Below are positions 21,427-31,964 of a stretch of 64,000 nucleotides of DNA, piece after piece. The DNA is taken from the NCBI GenBank assembly GCA_030761205.1, contig JAULJL010000015.1, positions 14,451,501 through 14,515,500 of the forward strand. Reading direction: 5' to 3'. This DNA is from Fremontodendron californicum (Eukaryota > Streptophyta > Magnoliopsida > Malvales > Malvaceae). The translations under genes were made by a program, and so were the position numbers. Position 1 is the stretch's first letter; each line of letters opens with the position of its first letter. A model generated the notes under the pieces. That model saw nothing but the letters and a program-made list of their open reading frames with translations. It made no database searches and was not told the origin of the DNA.

Positions 21427-23486
21427 TGATAACTCGTATAATTATATAGTTTTTAGTTATGTTTTATTATTGTTTTGTGTCAAATACGAGTTATTATTGT
21501 TTAGTCTAATTGTGTTTATGATCTTTTATATTTTTATGTAATTTGGTGTTTTTCACAAGTTTCTTTGAGTGATTTCAGATTACTAGAATTAAGGGCAAAT
21601 CCAGTTCAGTTCCAGTTCTGACACCTTTTGCCATATCAGCTATATCTGGAGTTTCACTGAAGCAATAAGGCTGCAATTTTAACCGTGCAAAGTTAAGAGG
21701 CATATCTATCTTTTTCATGTTTTACACTTCTTGAAACGGAGTCGTTTTCCCTAGCGAAATCAACCATCAAGTTGGCTGATGTGCAATGACGTCTGTCCTG
21801 AGCAGTTTTCGCATTTTGACCATATCGTCCGATACACATCAGCAAATGAGCTGATTCCAACGGCTATGGATCACTAACTGATAGTGGAACATTTGTCTAG
21901 AAGACCATGTGATCAGATAAAGCCTCCAATATTGAAGAAATCGACCATCAAGTTGGCTGATGTGCAATGACGTCTGTGCTGATCTGTTTTCGTATTTTGC
22001 CCATATCTTCTTCTCCACATCAGCAAATGAGCTGATTCCAACGGCTATGAATCAGTAACTCATAGGGGAAAATTTTTCTAGAAGACCATGTGATCAGATC
22101 AGGCATCCAAGATTGACAAAATCGACCATCAAGTTGGCTGATCAAAATGGTCATACAATATGACGAAAATTGTTAGAAAAATGCACCCACCTATTATACC
22201 TACCTTTGAAATTTGTAAAGCTTGTCTCTTGTCATTTAGCCCTCCAAAATGTGTATAAATAGAGGGCCTTGGATGATTGTAGAGGATCATATTGTACATA
22301 GGTAGGATATTAGCCATTGTAATAAAATTCTCTAAGTTTTCTTCTTCTTTCTTTTCTCTAGTTTTCTTTTTCTTTAGAAAGAGCAAGAGGTTGGATAGTT
22401 AATATTCTTCTTCTTCTTTCTTTCTTTCTTTCTTTTATTTTCTTCTTAGATTCTATTTAATTTTATGTTTATAATGCCTATGCTAGGCTAAACTTCTATT
22501 TGGTTAAGGGTGATTTCAAAGCCCTAGACATGTTTTATAATTGATTTTCAGATTCTATCATTAATTTTCTATCAAAGTTGCTTATGTTCTTCTACAAGAA
22601 TTGTTCATGATGTTGTCTTGATTTATTTAGGTGTACAACTAGATAGATCTTGATAATTATCTATTGCTAGTTTAGGAGTCTTGATCCGTGTAATTGTCTT
22701 GATTTCCTATTCATAAGTGGCAATTTGTGATTAATGATTATGGTCAAGTTTTCAATAATTGCAAAGTGGAACATAACCTAAGTTGAACAATCCGAGCTTA
22801 TGTGTTTGTTGCTTAGATCAACCTATCTTTCTCATCATAAAGCTACCATTAAATTGAATTTAGAGAGCTTATTCTAGGTTGTTTAATGGTTAGAGATTAA
22901 ATAGAGAGCTTGTTCTATTTAACGACAAACTAAGGAAAGATTGGGGTAACAGAGCTTGTTGTTATCTACGGTTGTTAACTTTGATAGTTGGTTGATATTG
23001 ATAGATCTGAAATTAATTCTTAATGATGTCTAGTGGTGGAGAATGAAACCTTAACCATATTTTTCATATTTGATTCTTCTTACTTACTTGTTTTCTTACT
23101 TTTAGTTTGCTTATTTTTTATATTTATTTTTATTGGCTGGTTATACCGCCTAATTTGTATATTAACTTTGTTTTATTTTTATTGGCTGGTTATACCGCCT
23201 AATTTAGTATATATATTTTTATTGGCTGGTTATACCGCCTAATTTAGTATATATATCTTTATTGGCTGGTTATACCGCCTTGCATCTTATTCTTATTATT
23301 TACTTTAGTTTAAATCTGGCTTCAAAAACCCATTTTCTTTTCTTGTTTTCTTTGAACGTAAGTTATAAACTATTAACTTATAAACTAAAACTCAATCCCT
23401 GAGGACTCGACCCTTGCTAACTACTATACTTACAATTGATCTTTTTAGTGCAAGGTTAAATAAGATACACTCTTTTGGGTGCATCA
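21427..23486 (+). repeat. 3' LTR of nested LARD element
   Basis: Nearly identical to the copy at 16395-18455, with the same TATA box and the same four-unit TATTGGCTGGTTATACCGCC array at about 23129-23282. The visible differences are single substitutions and two short indels. Confidence 0.9.
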
Positions 23487-23491
23487 CTTAT

Positions 23492-23541
23492 TCGCATATC
23501 ACAAATTGCCAAAGATTGTCACGCATTGGAGAGCTTGATAG
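23492..23541 (+). other. Putative exon 1 (5' UTR) of antisense gene
   Basis: This continues the sequence cut at 16389 by the LARD insertion. It ends CTTGATAG just before a GTGAGT donor at 23542-23547. With the TATA box at 16368 it would form the first exon of the antisense transcript. It rests on signal positions only. Confidence 0.4.
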
Positions 23542-23589
23542 GTGAGTTCTTTTTCGTCTTTTTTTTTTTTTATATATATTCTATTCGGT

Positions 23590-23878
23590 GTCCTCATATC
23601 TGTATCAGCTCACAAGAAGTAGGAGAAGCTTTCCAAAATCACCAGTTATGTGTTGAGCAACGTCCTCTTCAAGCGATTTCTTATAACGAGCATGATAAGC
23701 CTGCCTTGCATGAAGTAGTTGGTTAGCAGATCTTGTGCAGGCTATTTCCACAAGGACCTGATTGCTTGAAGTCCACTTTTTGATTGCTTCGTTAGACAAA
23801 ACCGCATCACGTTCAGGAGGATCAAGAGTCCAAAGCAGTACCAGCCTCTCAAAGTCATTAGAGAGTTCCTTGTCCACG
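23590..23878 (-). pseudogene. Captured annexin gene fragment (repeat II exon)
   Basis: The minus strand reads [58 protein letters not shown] and [16 protein letters not shown], unmistakably the second repeat of a plant annexin of the D1/D2 type. It then reads VS, a TGA, and YRYE, so a Ser codon in SSYRYE has become a stop. An AG splice-acceptor-like site (CGTGGACAAGG follows) precedes the exon, so the fragment was copied from genomic DNA with intron sequence. Annexins bind membranes in a calcium-dependent way; this piece alone cannot. It lies inside the Tat element, against the direction of the antisense gene. Confidence 0.85.
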
Positions 23879-24027
23879 CTGATATTCAGCAGTGGCCTTT
23901 GAATTGGAGCAACTAGTCCGGATTCTAAGATAGCCCTGCAAAATCGGTTCTTTTTAGAACATTTTATCGCATTTCTTAATGTCCCTTGCAATTCTCTTTG
24001 TTTTGGCAAATATTATATCAATTCCAA

Positions 24028-24878
24028 GTGATAGGATCCAAGATGGTCCAATTCCATGGCAATATCTATATGGGCCAAGGTCCAAGAAGATCTAGAAAAC
24101 GTGGCAAGAATGGGTGGAATTCACTTGGGCCATGTTGCAAGTTATTCAGGAAAGGCTTCAACATGCAAGATGGGCTTGCATCCAAGTTTGGTCCATGTGA
24201 TGTGAACCCTAGGGGTTAAACCCTTTGAACCCACTAACAAATTGAAATACCTAACCCAGAAAAGCCAAGATTCAGGCAAAGAAAACTTAAACCCTTAAAA
24301 GCCTGTTTCAAAGAACCTAGATTAAGCATGTAATCTAAACCCTAAGAACTCTCGTTTCAAGAACCTAAGTTTGATAGGTTGAACGCCACAAAGAAGGAAT
24401 TCTTTGATAAGTTCCTAAGTTCTTTCAAGAACTAAAAAGAGAAAACTCTCACTGAATAAAATCAGACTTAATTGATCAAAAGATAATTGAAGTAGGCGGC
24501 TAAGACATATATTTATAGCCTCCCTATAATAACCCTAATCTACTAAGTTATAATATGCAAAATATGGGCTGAACATGCTCAAGCCTAAACCTAAATAATT
24601 AAAAGATATCCATGTTACATAATATAGGCCCAAATGCCTAAGTAATTATAAGAATTAAAATAAGCCCAAATAAGCCCTCTTAATGTGCCACCTTGTGTTC
24701 TTGAATCACATGGACCAAACTTGGATGCAAGCCCATCTTGCATGTTGAAGCCTTTCCTGAATAACTTGCAACATGGCCCAAGTGAATTCCACCCATTCTT
24801 GCCACGTTTTCTAGATCTTCTTGGACCTTGGCCCATATAGATATTGCCATGGAATTGGACCATCTTGGATCCTATCAC
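24028..24878. repeat. Perfect 173-bp inverted repeat with 505-bp loop
   Basis: The arms 24028-24200 and 24706-24878 are exact reverse complements as far as I can compare them, starting GTGATAGGATCC. The loop begins TGTGAACCCTAGGGG and holds AT-rich sequence with a TATATTTATAGCC motif, so it may include an LTR-like piece. A transcript across it would fold into a long hairpin. The open frames at 23986-24219 and 24615-24881 are the two arms translated and are not genes. Confidence 0.85.
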
Positions 24879-25172
24879 CAAGTTTCATGCATGCCACGTT
24901 AAAGTCTTGTTGCCATGCATATAAACATTAATTTGGTTTAAAGCCATGCATGTTGACACCTATATTTGCACCATGACACCATGATTTCTTGTAATTGCTT
25001 TGTCACCATGAGACCTTGACACTTTGCACATTTTTTTTAAGCCATGCATGAATATTCCTTGACTTGTCATGCGTAAATCTTCTTGATCCACATTCAACTT
25101 GAACAAAGATTTTTTTTTTTTAATTCTTTATTTTGATTTCATGACTTGTTTTTCTCTTGTAGATTTCTTGTC

Positions 25173-27197
25173 ATGGTGTGCTTCAAAGATCACAAAGACT
25201 ATCTTGTGATTCTTTCCAAGGAAGACGAAGACATAAAAGAAGGATTATATCTCTCCATCGACAAGCCCATATCGGGTAGATATAAGTCCGCTTGGAAATC
25301 ATTTGATTTTCCTACCACTTTGGAAGACTGGTCGATAGAACTTTCTCCAACCTCACAATCTTCTCCAAAGGCGAGATCTCTTCAATCTAATCTTCACGTC
25401 AATACTTCTAATCATGAGAAGTTTGACACGTTGGGAAGCCGTATCACTTCCGAAAAGTCATATTGGGGATTTTCCTTCAAGATCTTTGGAGAGTTCGGTT
25501 ACATACCAAAGTACTGGGAATGGACTGAAGATGTGTTATACCACTTCAACAAAAATTTAATGACTGTTAGTATATATGATGCTGTTTATGCATCATTATA
25601 CACTTATGATCACAACAAGGACGTCATTCGCGCTTTTTGTGAAGCTTGGTGCCCGGCTACCAACACTCTCCACCTTGCTACTGGGGAAGCTTCTATCTCC
25701 TTATGGGATTTGCATAGGCTAGGCGGTTTACCTATTCACGGCATATTTTATGATGAAGTCATTCCTTGTGCTGCCGAATTGACTGGCTTTGATAACAAGG
25801 GAAGATTCATCCCGAGATGTTGTGAATATCTATTTGCTGCATTCCATCTTTTGAAGCAAGGCAAGGAGGATAAGGTGTCTGTTGAGGATTGGATCAATTT
25901 TTGGTTTCAAGGGAAGTTGCGTTACACCAAACCACGTGCTCGAAAAGCAAAGAAGCTTGTTCGTCCAAAAGCTACACATAACCCTACTGGGATTCTTCGG
26001 AAATACCAAGGTCGGGGAATGGCAGGAGATGGAGCATTCACTACACTTGGAATCAAAGACAGTTTAACAACAGACACTTATTTAGCTGCCTTCCTTTCTT
26101 GTTGGATTTATGTTTTCGTTTTTCCAAGTAAAGATTCAAAATTTGTTCGGCCAGAGACATTTAAGATAGCCAGCCCGATGGCAATTGGGAGAACTGTTAA
26201 TCTCGCGGTCCCGGTGTTAGCCAATATTTACCATGGACTAAACCGAATTACACTTTCTACTCAAGCGGGCTCTTCAGATGCGTGTTTTCCAATTCACTAT
26301 ATTTATGGGTGACTAAGTTATTACTTCCGGACTCACTTTCAAAATCCAGATGATGTATATGGGTCTTTGATGAGCAAGTTTTCAGGAGAAGGTGGAGCCA
26401 AATACTTTGAGGATTATGATGCCCGCAAGTTGATTCATACTGGCATAGTGTGGAATGCTAACTTATGTCCCAGAAATAGAGATGAAGTGATTGTTGATGA
26501 TGACGCTCTTAGTAATATCAATCATGGCTACCTTGTTAATGTTCGTTCGAGCTATTTGCCCGCCCGATGTAACCAAACCATCATTATAGAACTTTACAGT
26601 CCTCATCGATTTAGGAGACAATTTGGGTTTTGTCAAGATATTCCCGGAGCTCTTAAGGAAGACATTCGTTCTGGATCTGTGGATGATCTATGTAGGTTTT
26701 GGAGAATTTGCACTCGTTCTCATACAAAGTCCAGATTGATCTCTCCAGCTCGTTCCTTAAATCCTAATGATCATGCAACCGCAAGATACATGGAATGGTG
26801 GTCCAAAGTTCATGAGCCATATCTTGAGCATTCTATTGATATTTTGATTTCAAGCATCCGTACATCACCATCAAAGAGAAGAAAACCTTCAAAAGATGTT
26901 AAGAAAAAGTCTTTAGAGATTTCGCAAGACAAATCCAATAAAGCCAAAGTCTCGTCCACTATAGATTTAACAGAGGAGCATGTGAAGGCTTCACAAGAAG
27001 TTCCTCGATTAATGTCATTAGTTGATGAAGGACAAAGGGTTTTACCGAAAGTCATCGAAGGGAAGCATAATGCGATCCTTGAAGATTCAATTGATGAGAG
27101 TGATCATGAAAGACATTGGAAGCGAATCAGGCCAAGGGAATCCTTTCATGGTGATATATCCCCATTTCCAACCAAGAAGATGCTTGCCCCAACATGA
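25173..27197 (+). pseudogene. Plant mobile domain (PMD) gene of the Tat antisense ORF
   Basis: From the ATG at 25173 the frame reads a PMD protein of the MAIN/MAIL1-related family: YDAVYASLYTYDHNKDVIRA, FCEAWCPATNTLHLATGEAS, LWDLHRLGGLPIHG. A single in-frame TGA at 26310-26312, where the family has Trp (IYG-stop-LSYYFRTH), interrupts it. The same frame then continues with KFSGEGGAKYFEDYDARKLI and SPHRFRRQFGFCQD, both typical of retroelement-borne PMD proteins, and a basic stretch SPSKRRKPSKDVKKKS. Host PMD proteins act in gene and transposon silencing; TE copies are common but their role is unknown. The frame is lost again near 27190, in a CCCC run. Confidence 0.8.
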
Positions 27198-29266
27198 TTG
27201 TTAATAATACTTCCCCTATAGTGAAGACTTCCATAGGCCCTCATGTTGAAGCTAGTCATCTCGCCCTTCCAGAATTTTTTAAGTTTAGTGCTGAAAAAGT
27301 GATATCCGATAGTCAGTTGGAGCTTGCAACTATTTTGTGGGAAAGCATTCAACCAAGGATTATTCGCGCTTTTTTTTTATCGGGTTTCTTCACTTACTAG
27401 TGATGTCCACAAGATTTTTGATGCAATAGCAGCAATTAAGTCCGTTGATTCATCCTTATTGAAAGGCATGGTGGAAGACTACTTTACACAAGTCCAAAAG
27501 TTTAATGAGCTTGAATCTTCCATCTCTTCATCCAATGATGGAATTGAAAGACTTCAAGCACTTGAAATTCGACTTAAATATTCAATGTTACTTGAACATA
27601 AAACTGTTGAGAACTGATGGTAACTCAATTAAGAGTTGTAAACCCAAGTGCAGGTTATGTTCAAGTAATAAATTCTCGGGTGTCCGAGGTCGAACCACAG
27701 GGAAGCGTATTAGTAAGTATAAGTTTATAAATATATAAGAAAAAGAAAGTAAACAAGATATTAGGGAATCAACAACAAAACATAAAAGAAATTAAAGAAA
27801 ATATAAAAAACAATAAGAAAAGATGTTGAGGTTAGAGAATCCACTCTTGGTGTTATGCTAAGATTAATCTTGTTTTATTACACAATTGAAATCCACACAT
27901 AAGGGAGGTTCCAATCGGAAGGTTTAGCAATTCAGTCCAAATTGTCCAACGTCCATAGCATATGATATTATGTTCATTTGGTGTCCTCAAAACTCACAAA
28001 AAGAGTCCAAGCATTCCTTATGCCAAGGTATATGTCTACAACAAATCAAGGTTATGAAACCAAGCATTTACTGTGCCATTTTCATTGTCAATAATGAATC
28101 AAGATCCCTACTTTGCAAGTATGATTTTAAACCAAAAGAAAATATTATCTATACTAAATGATGATTTATTTTAGCTCATGTTTAAGAGACTAACCTTAGC
28201 ATTTACCAAAAGCTTCACCTCATCACCTCAACAATATGATTAGCAACACATACTAGATATAAAGAAAATGAAAAGAAAAATAAAGAAAAAGAAAACTAGA
28301 GAAAGGAAAGAAGAAGAAAACTTAGAGAATTACATTGCAATGGCTAATATCCTCCCAATGTATAATGTATCCCAATACTCATACAAGGCCCTCTATTTAT
28401 ACACATTTTGGAGGACTAAATGACAAGAGACAAGCTTTACAAATTTCAAAGGTAGGTATAATAGGTGGGTGCATTTTTCTAACAATTTTCGTCATATTGT
28501 ATGACAATTCTGATCAGCCAGCTTGATGGTCGATTTTGTCAATGTTGGAGGCTCGATCTGATCAAATGGTCTTCTAGAAAAATATACCCCTATCAGTTAC
28601 GGATCCATAGCCGTTGGAATCAGCGTATTTGCTGATGTGGATAAGAAGATATGGGCAAAATACGAGAACAGGTCAGCACATACGTCATTGCACATCAGCC
28701 AACTTGATGGTCGATTTCGCTAGGAAAAACGACTCCGTTTCAAGAAGTGTAAAACATGAAAAAGATAGATATGCCTCTTAGCTTTGCATGGCTACAAATT
28801 TTAGCCTTATTGCTTCAGTGAAACTCGAGATATAGCTGATATGGAAAACGGTGTCGGAACTGGAACTGAACTGGATTTGCCCTTAATTCTAGTAATCTGA
28901 AATCACTCAAAGAAACTTGTGAAAAACACCAAATTACATAAAAATATAAAAGATCATAAACACAATTAGACTAAACAATAATAACTCGTATTTGACACAA
29001 AACAATAATAAAACATAACTAAAAACTATATAATTATACGAGTTATCAAGAACCTTAACACCCTGCAGTCGAACTTGGCAGATATAGAGCAAGAGTTCAT
29101 TACTTTGCAACGCAAAAAGCATAGACTTGAATCTTCGCTCCAAGAAACTGAAGATGAATTGAAAAGAAGAAGAATTGACACCTCTAAGATTCGTGAGGAG
29201 ATGAATTCTGTTGAGTCTTTTACTACCCTTACTGAGAATGAAGCCAAAAACTTAGATTTGTTGTGA
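27191..29266 (+). pseudogene. Coiled-coil C-terminal part of the antisense ORF, split by solo LTR
   Basis: After the frameshift at about 27190 the frame runs NTSPIVKTSIGPHVEASHLA to WESIQPRIIRA. It shifts back at a run of nine T near 27370 and continues FDAIAAIKSVDSSLLKGMVE up to the solo LTR at 27615. Beyond the LTR (from 29054, one target-site copy removed) the same frame resumes NLNTLQSNLADIEQEF, then RKKHRLESSLQETEDELKRR, and ends at 29266. The charged heptads form a long coiled coil, as in the C-terminal tails of TE-encoded PMD proteins. Two frameshifts and the LTR disable it. Confidence 0.7.
27615..29048 (-). mobile_element. Solo LTR related to the nested LARD element
   Basis: On the minus strand it begins TGATAACTCGTATAATTATA, like the LTRs at 16395 and 21427, and ends GTTACCATCA. 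AGAAC flanks it at 27610-27614 and 29049-29053. The first ~700 bp match the LARD LTR; the rest diverges and lacks the TTATTGGCTGG array. A single LTR with intact target duplication indicates LTR-LTR recombination after insertion. The frame at 28335-28526 is the same LTR segment that is open in the other copies. Confidence 0.9.
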
Positions 29267-29901
29267 AATATGTTGGAAGCCTCTCGAGAAGACTTGAATA
29301 ATTTTGAAATATATTTCAAACTTGCGAAATATGTTGGAAGACTTGAAATTTGTATTAGTTCTCAGGATTGTTTTTTTTTTTTTTAATTGTAGGTTCTTCT
29401 CAAGTTTGAAATGAAGTTAAATTTTTTTTCTCCATATATCATCTTTCTTTTGCACTTTCTGAAGCATTTTTGCGTCATGTGTGGAATACAAATTAAATTC
29501 CCAAAGATCTTTAATTTGTAAAAGATTTGTTTTACTTGAAAGACAACTTGAATCATGAATTTTGAATGGAGAATTATCATGATACTTTCAAGTGAACAAA
29601 AGATAATATTTGAATCAAACAATTTCTTTTTTTTTTTTGTTTGGACTGAACTTGGCAACGAAACCAAGCTACCTACGTACCCTCGAATTTGAAGGATCAA
29701 GTCATAACGTAGTTCATCAATTTTTTTGTGCCCTAACTTTTGCCTAAGTTGTCCTAGAAAGGATTTTCAACATAGCGGGCTTTTTTTTTTTTTTTTGGGT
29801 GCAGTTTAAGCTCGTGCTTAGGAGCAACATACGACAGTTTAAGCTCTTGCTTAGGAGCAACATACAACAGTTTAAGCTCTTGCTAAGGAGCAGTATCTTC
29901 T
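29267..29901. repeat. Tail-to-tail zone between antisense gene and pol, with 33-bp repeats
   Basis: The plus-strand antisense gene and the minus-strand integrase frame converge here with about 635 bp between their stops. T-rich tracts occur at 29367 and 29786. Just before the integrase stop (29803-29895) a 33-bp unit, CAGTTTAAGCTCTTGCTTAG and following bases, is repeated nearly three times. The zone probably holds both 3' ends, but no clear poly-A signal decides this. Confidence 0.5.
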
Positions 29902-31212
29902 TTAAGCATAGTAACGCTTTAAAAACTTTCCATTGATCGGTCCAACTTTGACACCATCTTGATCAACGATCTTGTATGCACCATTGGTATAAACTTCTCG
30001 AACAACGTATGGTCCATCCCATTTTGAAAGGAACTTGTTGCCAATACGATGTGAAGTATTTATGGGTCTTCTTACAGCAAGGACTAAATCTCCAACTTGG
30101 AAAGATCGCTGCTTGACTTTTTTATTAAAAGCTTTGGATAGTCGAGCTTGATAGCACTCCAAGCGTTGTTGGGCTTTCAACCTTTTCTCATCCAGTGCTT
30201 CTAATTCTTCCAAACGTAAGCGTACATTGTCTTCACTAGAAAGATCTTCCTGGATTGCAATCCTCAATGATGGAATTTGTCGCTCAAGTGGTAGAACAGC
30301 TTCTACACCATAAACAAATGCATAAGGAGTGGCTTGAGTTGGTGTGCGATATGTAGTTCGATAAGCCCACAGAGCTTCTCCCATCCTTTCATGCCAATCT
30401 TTCTTTGAACGGTTAACAACTTTCTTGAGAAGATTGCACAAAGTCTTGTTAAAAGCTTCTGCTAATCCGTTTGCTGGAGCATGGTACATTGAAGACTTGT
30501 ACTGCTTGAAGTCAAACTGTGCACATAATTTGCTCATGTCAAACTGCTTCCCATTATCAGTTATGATGTGACGAGGTACACCATACCGATAAATGATGTT
30601 TGTCCTGATAAAAGTTGCAACAGTTTCTTTTTTTACTTCCCTGTAAGGTGCCACTTCTGCCCACTTTGAAAAGTAATCTGTAGCGGCAAGTATGTACATA
30701 TGCCCTAGTGAACTCTTAGGTAATGGTCCTACCAAATCAAGTCCCCAAGCATCGAACGGCCAAGATGTGACTGTCGGATGTAATGGTTCAGGAGGTTGAT
30801 GGATGAAGTTTGCATGAAACTGACAAGCTTGACATTTCTTGGAGTAGTCCATGCTATCCTTTACCATTGTTGGCCAGTAGTATCCCATTCTTTTAATTTG
30901 AAAGTGCAATTTAGCTCCAGACTGATGTGCACCACAAATTCCTGAATGAGCTTCTTGTAAGGTTTTGGATACTTCATCTTCTTCTAAACATCGAAGGAAG
31001 ACACCATCAAAAGAGCGGCGATAGAGCGTACCCTTGAAGTAAATAAATCGAGGAGCTCGACGTTTCACTTCTGTTTTATGCCTTGGATCATTGGGTAGCC
31101 TCCCATGCTCTAAATGATCAATCAATGGTTGTCTCCAATCTTCTTTTTCTACTTCGCAAACTGAAACAACATTGGATTCCGTATTGTTATCTTTAAAATC
31201 AACTGGAGGCAA
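29902..31212 (-). CDS. Integrase domain of Tat element
   Basis: 436 residues, open throughout. An HHCC zinc finger is visible (HSGICGAH, then CQAC), followed by the catalytic core with Asp in WGLDLVGP, Asp in ITDNGKQF and Glu in GLAEAFNKTL. The C-terminal region has FQVGDLVLAVRR and ends GKFLKRYYA, the usual gypsy ending. The enzyme inserts the cDNA copy into chromosomes. It was part of one polyprotein; the TGA at 31219-31221 now separates it from RNase H, probably a former CGA Arg codon (LCK-stop-WILPPV). Confidence 0.9.
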   Translation of the reverse strand: MPPVDFKDNNTESNVVSVCEVEKEDWRQPLIDHLEHGRLPNDPRHKTEVKRRAPRFIYFKGTLYRRSFDGVFLRCLEEDEVSKTLQEAHSGICGAHQSGAKLHFQIKRMGYYWPTMVKDSMDYSKKCQACQFHANFIHQPPEPLHPTVTSWPFDAWGLDLVGPLPKSSLGHMYILAATDYFSKWAEVAPYREVKKETVATFIRTNIIYRYGVPRHIITDNGKQFDMSKLCAQFDFKQYKSSMYHAPANGLAEAFNKTLCNLLKKVVNRSKKDWHERMGEALWAYRTTYRTPTQATPYAFVYGVEAVLPLERQIPSLRIAIQEDLSSEDNVRLRLEELEALDEKRLKAQQRLECYQARLSKAFNKKVKQRSFQVGDLVLAVRRPINTSHRIGNKFLSKWDGPYVVREVYTNGAYKIVDQDGVKVGPINGKFLKRYYA

Positions 31213-31218
31213 AATCCA

Positions 31219-31934
31219 TCATTTGCAAAGAGGGACTTTTACTTCTACACTTGGCATGGCAAGGGCTGATGCTAGATTAGCTAGAGAATCTGCTTGCTTG
31301 TTCTCTCTTCTTGGTACATGTTCCAAGCTTACATTGTCAAACCATTCCAAAATCTTCTTCGCATAGTTGACATATGGTAAGAGGTCTGGCTTCTTAACTT
31401 CGTAAAGCGAAAGAAGTTGGTTGATGACCAATTTGGAATCCCCAAACACTTTAAGTTGAGTGATCTTCATATCTACTGCCATTTCTAATCCAATGATCAG
31501 AGCTTGGTATTCTGCTACATTGTTGGAACAATTTTCAGTGAGAGTAAATGCATAAGGCAATACATCTCCTTCTGAAGTGACAAAGACAACACCTGCTCCA
31601 GCTCCATCTTGACGGGCAGCCCCATCGAAGAATAGTTTCCATGGCCTGGGAATTTCGATGAAAGAGCATCTTCATCTGGGAGATCTTCAGAAAATTCCCA
31701 ATTATCTGGAATCGGATGGTTTGCAAGAAAATCGACAAGTGCTTGCCCTTTAACGGCCTTTTGTGGAATATAAGTAATATCGAACTCTTGTAGCAAAAGA
31801 GCCCATTTTGCCAATCTTCCACTGAGCACAGACTTGGACATGAGATATTTGAGGGGATCTGCTCGCGAAATCAAACGAACAGAATGAGCTTGCAAATAAT
31901 GCCTCAGCTTTTTAACTGCAAACATCAATGACAA
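31219..31934 (-). pseudogene. RNase H region of Tat element, frameshifted, with second RNase H domain
   Basis: The first part (31934 to about 31655) reads the end of the gypsy RNase H: FAVKKLRHYLQAHSVRLISR, LSGRLAKWALLLQEFDITYI, QALVDFLANHP. Near 31655 the frame changes by one base. The other frame then carries WKLFFDGAARQDGAGAGVV, NCSNNVAEYQALIIGLEMA and FGDSKLVINQL, a second RNase H of the archaeal-like type with its Asp and Glu residues present. A second RNase H is a mark of the Tat lineage. Known role: removal of RNA from the RNA-DNA hybrid during reverse transcription. Confidence 0.85.
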
Positions 31935-31964
31935 GCAAGTCTTTTCAATGGGAGAATAATTTAA

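Larger units (their letters stand above)
16395..23486 (+). mobile_element. Young non-autonomous LTR retrotransposon (LARD type), nested
   Basis: Two LTRs of 2,061 and 2,060 bp start TGATAACTCG and end GGGTGCATCA, with CTTAT at 16390-16394 and 23487-23491. By eye the LTRs differ at only about ten sites, so the insertion is recent. The 2.97-kb interior has a primer site, one gag-like frame, a long non-coding stretch and a G-rich polypurine tract, but no protease, reverse transcriptase or integrase. It must be mobilised in trans, probably by an Athila- or Tat-like relative. Confidence 0.9.
23542..25162 (+). other. Putative 5' intron of antisense gene
   Basis: A GTGAGT donor at 23542 and a TTGTTTTTCTCTTGTAG acceptor ending at 25162 bound 1.6 kb without plus-strand coding sequence. 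The acceptor is 10 bases before the ATG of the plant mobile domain frame. The intron holds a reversed annexin fragment (23590-23878), the inverted repeat (24028-24878) and CATGCATG-rich sequence from 24880 to 25100. Not confirmed by transcripts. Confidence 0.4.

Noticed and set aside
17097..28526. Repeated open frame at 17097-17354, 22129-22386 and 28335-28526
   Set aside because: All three are the same LTR segment across the TATA region; conservation follows from recent transposition, not coding.
29803..29895. CRISPR-like direct repeats
   Set aside because: Plain tandem repeats without spacers in a plant retrotransposon.
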